DNA from: Semisulcospira habei
Lineage: Eukaryota > Mollusca > Gastropoda > Semisulcospiridae
Reading direction: 5' to 3'
DNA length: 64,000 nucleotides
NCBI GenBank assembly: GCA_036245525.1
Contig: BTPG01000002.1
Coordinates: 160,820,834 to 160,884,833 of the forward strand
The notes under the pieces are model-generated. The model made no database searches. It was not told the DNA's origin and saw only the letters and a program-made list of their open reading frames with translations. This document shows positions 61,301 through 64,000 of the stretch, one piece after another (position 1 is the stretch's first letter; every line of letters begins with the position of its first letter). The position numbers were made by a program, and so were the translations under genes.

Positions 61301-61773
61301 CTAAAACAAAGACGTGTGTTGTCTCCTAAACTTCATGTACCCGGTGGCCATGCTGTTTTTTTCCACAATGAAAGCAATACTAAAACAAAGACTTGTGTTG
61401 TCCCCTACAGTTTATGTTCCTGGTGGCCATGGTGTTCTTCTCTCTGGACGTGCTGCTGACCTGCTGCGCACTGCTCCTGTGCACCTGCTGCGCCCCACCC
61501 TCCTGGCTCACACCTGCACACAGCCACCCCAAAGTCTACCCCTGGATCGACCGCTACGACCACGACTACTATATCGATCCCCATCACCACCGGCGGAAGA
61601 ACGATATCCGGCCGGACGAGCGGGATCGTTACCTCCTCCAACACCCGCTGAGCGTTAGGGACGGATATTACTACGTCGCAGCCAGAGATGGCTCATACAG
61701 CGTACCGGCTAAGGACGGCTATTACTACGCCGAGAGGACAGTGCCTAAGATGATCAGATACCCGGGGTACTAA
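55298..61773 (+). CDS. Gene 2: predicted four-pass membrane protein with tyrosine-rich tails (six exons)
   Basis: Spliced CDS: 55298-55384, 56704-56909, 57842-58019, 58760-58927, 60078-60176, 61411-61773. Phases agree at every junction (0, 2, 0, 0, 0) and the product is 366 residues. Residues 1-146 are hydrophilic and rich in Arg, Asp, Tyr and Pro (RVHGDRSTRIHGHDSTRYY; YTTESRYPYPRAPPPDRR). Four hydrophobic segments follow at about 147-167, 178-200, 214-234 and 247-270, with very short loops. The C-tail (271-366) carries DRYDHDYYIDPHHHRR and three repeats around RDGYYYVA, RDGSYSVP and KDGYYYAE. The topology resembles MARVEL-domain/tetraspan proteins of membrane apposition or vesicles. I recognise no specific family and assign no function. 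N and C termini are predicted cytoplasmic. No stop or frameshift breaks the ORF. Introns hold MITEs, a LINE 3' end and a SINE. Confidence 0.72.
55528..55620. mobile_element. Palindromic element family C ending at TTAA
   Basis: gtagcggtttttgtcgcgat and atcgcgacaaaaaccgctac are exact complements around gattcctgtcggaatc. The right end is caaagggTTAA (55617-55620). It lies in gene 2 intron 1. Confidence 0.75.
56060..56156 (-). mobile_element. Family A deletion derivative, 97 bp
   Basis: It has TTAAcccattcagccctgac at one end and gtgcgtcggactgaatgagTTAA at the other. The long hairpin is missing: ggag joins directly to cataatcgttagatgacgcc. Both termini and the unpaired segment remain. Confidence 0.8.
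56312..56455. mobile_element. Family A2 element, hairpin part
   Basis: gaccatgatagttcacgggt through taacttggcgcc pairs with ggcgccaagctattctggca and cacccttgaattatggtag. The left end may be TTAA near 56310; the right end is lost in gene 2 intron 1. Confidence 0.65.
56704..56909 (+). CDS. Gene 2 exon 2
   Basis: The acceptor tttttttttctccacag ends at 56703; the donor AG|gtatgg follows 56909. It encodes PIIVSRGGGSKNPDLES through HDSTRYYNYR, ending in phase 2 so that AG joins A of exon 3 (Arg98). It is hydrophilic, probably cytoplasmic, with a repeated HGD/HGH motif. Confidence 0.75.
57027..57184 (+). mobile_element. Family A element, 3'-truncated
   Basis: It starts at a decayed TTAA (tataactcgttcaacccgac) and keeps the hairpin core cagattagcttggcgcc / ggcgccaagctaatttgg. 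A deletion then joins directly to taaatgggataatc. It lies in gene 2 intron 2. Confidence 0.7.
57440..57640. mobile_element. Two family F MITEs in tandem
   Basis: tatactgacgagcaaaggaa and tatactgacgagcaaaagaa each open a hairpin with gcgacatttttggaatcatc. The right arms carry aaaaaatgtcgcat and ttttgctcgtcagcatata. The copies are separated by about 10 bp. Confidence 0.7.
57842..58019 (+). CDS. Gene 2 exon 3 (proline/tyrosine-rich region and first half of TM1)
   Basis: The acceptor gtgccgccagcag ends at 57841; the donor ATG|gtaagc follows 58019. The first base completes Arg98. It encodes HNPYPDHSVRRSETKLIPVY, then PYPRAPPPDRRHAHNPLF, then the hydrophobic CCLIFLKLMQM. A second, out-of-phase acceptor-like copy lies 44 bp upstream. 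Confidence 0.75.
58053..58115 (+). repeat. (AATC)n tract just after exon 3 donor
   Basis: caatcaatcaatcaatcg, then cattcattcattcaat. It may be the decayed tail of a CAAT-tailed element, as gtacaaaatcaatc precedes it. Confidence 0.6.
58288..58395. mobile_element. GC-rich palindrome family E
   Basis: cccagtatgcaaaggccatc and gtagccttttgctgggg are imperfect inverted ends. The inner arms ctaaagtcggccgcagtgga and cagccgacttcggcc continue it. It lies in gene 2 intron 3. Confidence 0.65.
58760..58927 (+). CDS. Gene 2 exon 4 (end of TM1 and TM2)
   Basis: The acceptor atctctttcag ends at 58759; the donor ACG|gtcagt follows 58927. It has 56 codons in phase 0. AICLVIVVIS completes TM1, the loop is RVGDSDLDLD, TM2 is ITFTVFGMVGLLVSGVSLLI, and the exon ends WVKGHPVPGDCMHIT. 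Confidence 0.78.
59124..59313 (+). mobile_element. Family A element with truncated 3' end
   Basis: It starts TTAActcgtttaaccccgaa. The hairpin core gattagcttgacgcc / ggcgccaagcttatcagg is diverged. The right arm reaches catctcctgctgtagtgctg and is then replaced by LINE sequence. Confidence 0.7.
59314..59865 (+). mobile_element. L2-like LINE 3' end with (ATT)n tail
   Basis: The coding blocks SAARLVLKKRKRDHVTPM, LKELHWLPVKFRCQYKM, LAYRHFDGTLPAYLS and SVWNSLPVGA are typical of the CR1/L2 C-terminus. The 3' UTR ends ttgcgctatacaagaaccat, then (ATT)n (59828-59865). It is 5'-truncated in gene 2 intron 4. Confidence 0.78.
59866..59999 (-). mobile_element. tRNA-derived SINE, minus strand
   Basis: On the minus strand the head reads gagctcaggtggtagagcg (A box) and gcgggttcgaactc (B box), about 35 bp apart (59935-59996). 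The body runs into the A/T tail shared with the adjacent LINE. The T stem is mismatched, so it is not a functional tRNA. Its head lies about 80 bp upstream of gene 2 exon 5. Confidence 0.6.
60078..60176 (+). CDS. Gene 2 exon 5 (TM3)
   Basis: The acceptor tgatgtgtacag ends at 60077; the donor GGG|gtcagt follows 60176 (the same donor hexamer as exon 4). It has 33 codons in phase 0: MFLCYAITVPVLMCGAILAF, then VQGTKNDYVYVMG. A family B MITE begins only 28 bp into the following intron (TTAA 60205). Confidence 0.78.
60205..60292 (+). mobile_element. Family B element, truncated
   Basis: It starts TTAAccccttcgctgtctat, keeps the hairpin arm aagagacatcaatcctcatg, and is cut at ctcccggagataatg. Confidence 0.65.
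60300..60524 (+). mobile_element. TTAA palindromic MITE family A2
   Basis: The hairpin gcatgatagttcaagggtgg through tagcttggcgcc / ggcgccaagcta and ccacccttgaactgtcatgc is perfectly paired over about 40 bp. The right end is gtgctggatgagTTAA (60521-60524). The left TTAA is not preserved. Confidence 0.75.
60806..61410 (+). repeat. 79-bp tandem array of the exon 6 acceptor and exon start
   Basis: Seven units of about 79-94 bp precede exon 6. Each carries gacgtgtgttgtcccctaca, then g and an exon-start look-alike (tccctattcccggtggccat, gctgtttttc), then aatgaaagcaatactaaaac. The real exon start reads tttatgttcctggtggccat, ggtgttcttc. One unit (about 61310) lost its AG (cctaaac). Unit length is not a multiple of three, and most look-alikes run into stops. 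A G-rich expansion sits at 60926-60955. Confidence 0.88.
61411..61773 (+). CDS. Gene 2 exon 6 (TM4, C-terminal tail and stop)
   Basis: The acceptor gttgtcccctacag ends at 61410. It has 120 codons and TAA at 61771-61773. TM4 is FMFLVAMVFFSLDVLLTCCA and the next residues are cysteine-rich (LLLCTCC). The tail carries DRYDHDYYIDPHHHRR, then GYYYVAARDGSYSVPAKDGY and ends IRYPGY. A family A element begins at the base after the stop codon. Confidence 0.82.
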   Translation, partial: FMFLVAMVFFSLDVLLTCCALLLCTCCAPPSWLTPAHSHPKVYPWIDRYDHDYYIDPHHHRRKNDIRPDERDRYLLQHPLSVRDGYYYVAARDGSYSVPAKDGYYYAERTVPKMIRYPGY

Positions 61774-61905
61774 CTAACACATTTAGCCCTGACGCACTAC
61801 ATCAGGAGATGGATCGACCATGATACTTCAAGGGTAGTGCCAGATTAGCTTGGCGCCATCAGGCGCCAAGCTAATCTGGCACTACCCTTGAATTATCATA
61901 TGCCG
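61774..61905 (-). mobile_element. Family A element directly after the gene 2 stop codon
   Basis: The terminus ctaacacatttagccctgac (a decayed TTAAcccattcagccctgac) follows the TAA without a gap. The hairpin gccagattagcttggcgcc / ggcgccaagctaatctggc is intact. The unpaired end is lost. A second decayed hairpin follows at about 61930-62105 (gattgttcaagggtag, ccacccttcaacagccatgg). Confidence 0.72.
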
Positions 61906-62105
61906 ACCTGTGGATAAGTGGGTCTCTCTCTGCACCCTGCGGATCGAAAACGGATGGGTCGTGATTGTTCAAGGGTAGCAGGTCTACCAGCTTAGAGTTT
62001 AAGAAGGTGTGAAGTTAATCTCATTCTGTTAATCCACCCTTCAACAGCCATGGTCGATCCGTCCGTCTCCCGCTGTAGGACTGTGAAGGCAGAATCGTGT
62101 AAAAC

Positions 62106-62765
62106 TGAGGTGAAAAAATGCTCTGATCATGAGCGTCTGCATGAAGCCTTTGTTGGTTAGTTTTGGGTTTAACGTCCACGGCACCGGAGTGATATTGAAC
62201 GGCCCTAACTGGCCCTAGTCGTGGCGGCCACCTTGAAAGGATACGCGACTCATGCGCTCATCGGGAAATCGCTGTCAGCACAATGTCAGGTATGTCCTGA
62301 CGTTCTTTAGGCAATAACAGCAAGTCTTGCCATCACCGCAGGAAACCGCTAACCAAAATCTGTTTTTGATTGTTTCCAAAGAGGAAAAACGTGTTGAAAC
62401 ACTACTTCGCTACTATCTGAAGTCTATCGCCAGTTAGCGTGTCCTCTCAAGATGGCGGCGCGGCAGCCGACGCTCCTAGGCAACGCGTTGAACTTCCCGA
62501 GCCCTATGAGCGACAGGGACAGTTGTTGCCTATGGAGTACGACCTGAACAATGATCAATTCAAGTGCACTGTAAATTGTGCGACTGTGACCCTGGTAAAT
62601 GACCACTCTAGTTAAACACCCCCGCCATCCACTGTCCATACACGGCCTGACCTATGGCTCTATATATGGCGTCATCGTGTGGCACAGATCAAGAGAGGTA
62701 ATCCGCGTGGTCGGCAAAACGATGGAGCCATGTCCAAAAGAGATCCGGACACAAACTGCAGCATC
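62106..62765. other. No gene recognised
   Basis: I see no paired splice sites or motif-bearing frame. The stretch ttttgggtttaacgtccacg with gatattgaacggcccta (62160-62210) has the look of a dispersed repeat, but no second copy is in the window. Confidence 0.35.
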
Positions 62766-62768
62766 GCA

Positions 62769-62982
62769 TTAACTCATTCAGCCCGACGCACGTGTTTCCC
62801 AAATTTTGGAGGCGTCATCTAACGACTATGCACTTGTTTCAGGAGATGGATAGACCATGATAATTCAAGGGTAGTGCCAGATTAGCTTGGCGCCGACAGG
62901 CGCCAAGCTAATCTGGCACTACCCTTGAATTATCATGGTCGACCCATCTCCTGCTGTAGTGCGTCAGGGTTGAATGGGTTAA
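62769..62982 (+). mobile_element. TTAA palindromic MITE family A, full length
   Basis: It is 214 bp from TTAActcattcagcccgacg to cagggttgaatgggTTAA, with the arms ccagattagcttggcgcc and ggcgccaagctaatctgg exact. It is among the best-preserved copies. A fragment of another copy (cccttgaattatcatggtcg) lies at 63079-63102. Confidence 0.9.
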
Positions 62983-63175
62983 TATATTACAATGACAATC
63001 TCGCTTGTCACACACAAAACTAGATGTCACCGGCTTTTGCCATTGCAGTACAGAAATATGTTTGTGATGAAATCAAACCCTTGAATTATCATGGTCGACC
63101 TGCTGTACTGAGGAATCATCGAGAGAAAAACCACTACCCGAAAGAGTTAAAAGGCAGAAGACTAACGAACTTCAC

Positions 63176-63392
63176 AAACCCGTTCAGTGCCGAGAAAAAG
63201 GGAACACCACCCAACTGCAAGAGGTATAGATCCTCATGAGGCCCCGCAGTTGCAGGGGCTCATGAGGATATGTGCCTCTTGCTCAGTGAAACTTCTGTGT
63301 ATCCATGTTCCATTGAGAGCTGGGGATCTTTGGCGTTGGGATTACGATGATTTCAAAACACAATCCGCGTCCACTGGCAGTGAAGGTGTTAA
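63176..63392 (+). mobile_element. TTAA palindromic MITE family B, nearly complete
   Basis: The left end acccgttcagtgccgagaaa and right end cactggcagtgaaggtgTTAA (63389-63392) are imperfect inverted repeats. The hairpin gaggtatagatcctcatgag / ctcatgaggatatgtgcctc (around ccccgcagttgcagggg) lies near the left end. Confidence 0.8.
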
Positions 63393-63524
63393 TACACGCC
63401 GGCCGTTGTTGACCCGCTTGGACTGTGGTGAGGTCGGCCCTAGGACATTTAGGTGAAAGTACTGAAGGGTAAAGTCGGTTTGTGTTGTCAGTGACTGAAG
63501 ATTGCACCCTACCCCACACCCGGC

Positions 63525-63600
63525 GCCCTTCCCCCCCCCCCTCCCCATCCCCCTTCCCCCCCCTATCCCCCCTCCCCCACCCCTACACACACACACACCG
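63525..63600 (+). repeat. C-rich tract with short (CA)n
   Basis: ccccccccccctccccatcc-type sequence followed by acacacacacac. Frames over it are artefacts. Confidence 0.85.
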
Positions 63601-63781
63601 GTCTGGATTCCCCCTTTCGGTGAAGTTTGAAATTGTAAGGTTCAGTGCTGTCAACCACTGGATCCAAAAGGCGAACAAAATTAGACGATTTCTGGAAACT
63701 GGAAATAGGTCCAGAATTGCACGTGTTACGATGAAAATAAAGTGGTTTAAAAGCCCGGACAAACATTCGATATCGCATGCG

Positions 63782-63991
63782 TGTTCAGCCCTGACGCACT
63801 ACAACAGGAGATGGGTCGACCATGATAATTCAAGGGTAGTGGCCAGATTAGCTTGGCGCCTATCGGCGCCAATCTGGCAGTGGCACTGCCATTGAATTAT
63901 CATGATCGATCGATCTCCTGCAACTGGTGCATAGTCATTGGATGACGCCTCCCAAATTTGGGAAATACGGCCGTCGGGCTGAATGAGTTAA
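63782..63991 (-). mobile_element. Family A element joined to a family G fragment
   Basis: The family G core taaaagcccggacaaaca (63749-63766) runs into gttcagccctgacgcactac of a family A copy whose first TTAA is lost. The hairpin is intact but rearranged (atcggcgccaatctggcagt). The right end is gtcgggctgaatgagTTAA (63988-63991). Confidence 0.7.
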
Positions 63992-64000
63992 TCCAGTGTT

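Noticed and set aside
61235..61459. Alternative coding exon in the acceptor array
   Set aside because: The open frame arises from units of the tandem repeat and is out of phase with exon 5; kept only as a splicing hypothesis.

Overview
The window is eukaryotic nuclear DNA from an invertebrate. Exons are short and separated by multi-kilobase introns with GT-AG boundaries, and most of the sequence is transposon debris, palindromic MITEs, minisatellites and dinucleotide repeats. There is no operon structure and no bacterial-style gene packing. The mixture of L2-like, Rex1-like and other non-LTR LINE fragments, the tRNA-derived SINE heads and an animal HtrL/YibB-domain gene fits a lophotrochozoan, most likely a marine mollusc. 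That placement is inference; no gene here fixes the species.

Two host genes can be assembled on the + strand from splice signals and matching intron phases. Gene 1 (CDS 9616-24660; four coding exons at 9616-9765, 12710-13000, 20700-21206 and 24511-24660) encodes a predicted type II membrane protein of 365 residues with an HtrL/YibB-type domain. Gene 2 (CDS 55298-61773; six coding exons) encodes a predicted 366-residue protein with four transmembrane segments and long tyrosine-rich tails. I do not recognise it as a named family; its topology is MARVEL/tetraspan-like. Between them, inside intron 2 of gene 1, lies a broken, intron-containing gene (about 14586-17299) with a GNDFLPKF-type motif.

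Layout. 1-9.5 kb: palindromic elements, microsatellites, a 36-bp minisatellite and a tRNA-derived SINE. 9.6-24.7 kb: gene 1; its introns hold a long imperfect minisatellite, a LINE remnant, the broken gene, a (TA)n palindrome, a splice-donor-derived tandem array invaded by a MULE-like element and by TTAA MITEs, and a foldback element. 24.7-45.2 kb: LINE graveyard with a minus-strand LINE remnant, a Rex1-like LINE, an L2-like LINE nested in another LINE, and an EN+RT LINE bounded by an 11-bp target duplication. 45.2-55 kb: microsatellites, CAAT-tailed repeats, LINE 3' ends and palindromes. 55.3-61.8 kb: gene 2. 61.8-64 kb: more palindromic MITEs.

Two themes stand out. (1) At least three related palindromic MITE families (called A/A2, B and D here) start and end at TTAA. 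Three copies of family A sit in older repeats whose sequence becomes continuous again when the element and one TTAA are removed, which points to precise piggyBac-type TTAA insertion. (2) Intron-exon boundaries have been tandemly amplified in both host genes: the 5' splice site after gene 1 exon 3 is the seed of a 41-bp array, and the 3' splice site plus exon start of gene 2 exon 6 is the unit of a 79-bp array. I know of no common name for this and regard it as the most unusual feature of the window.
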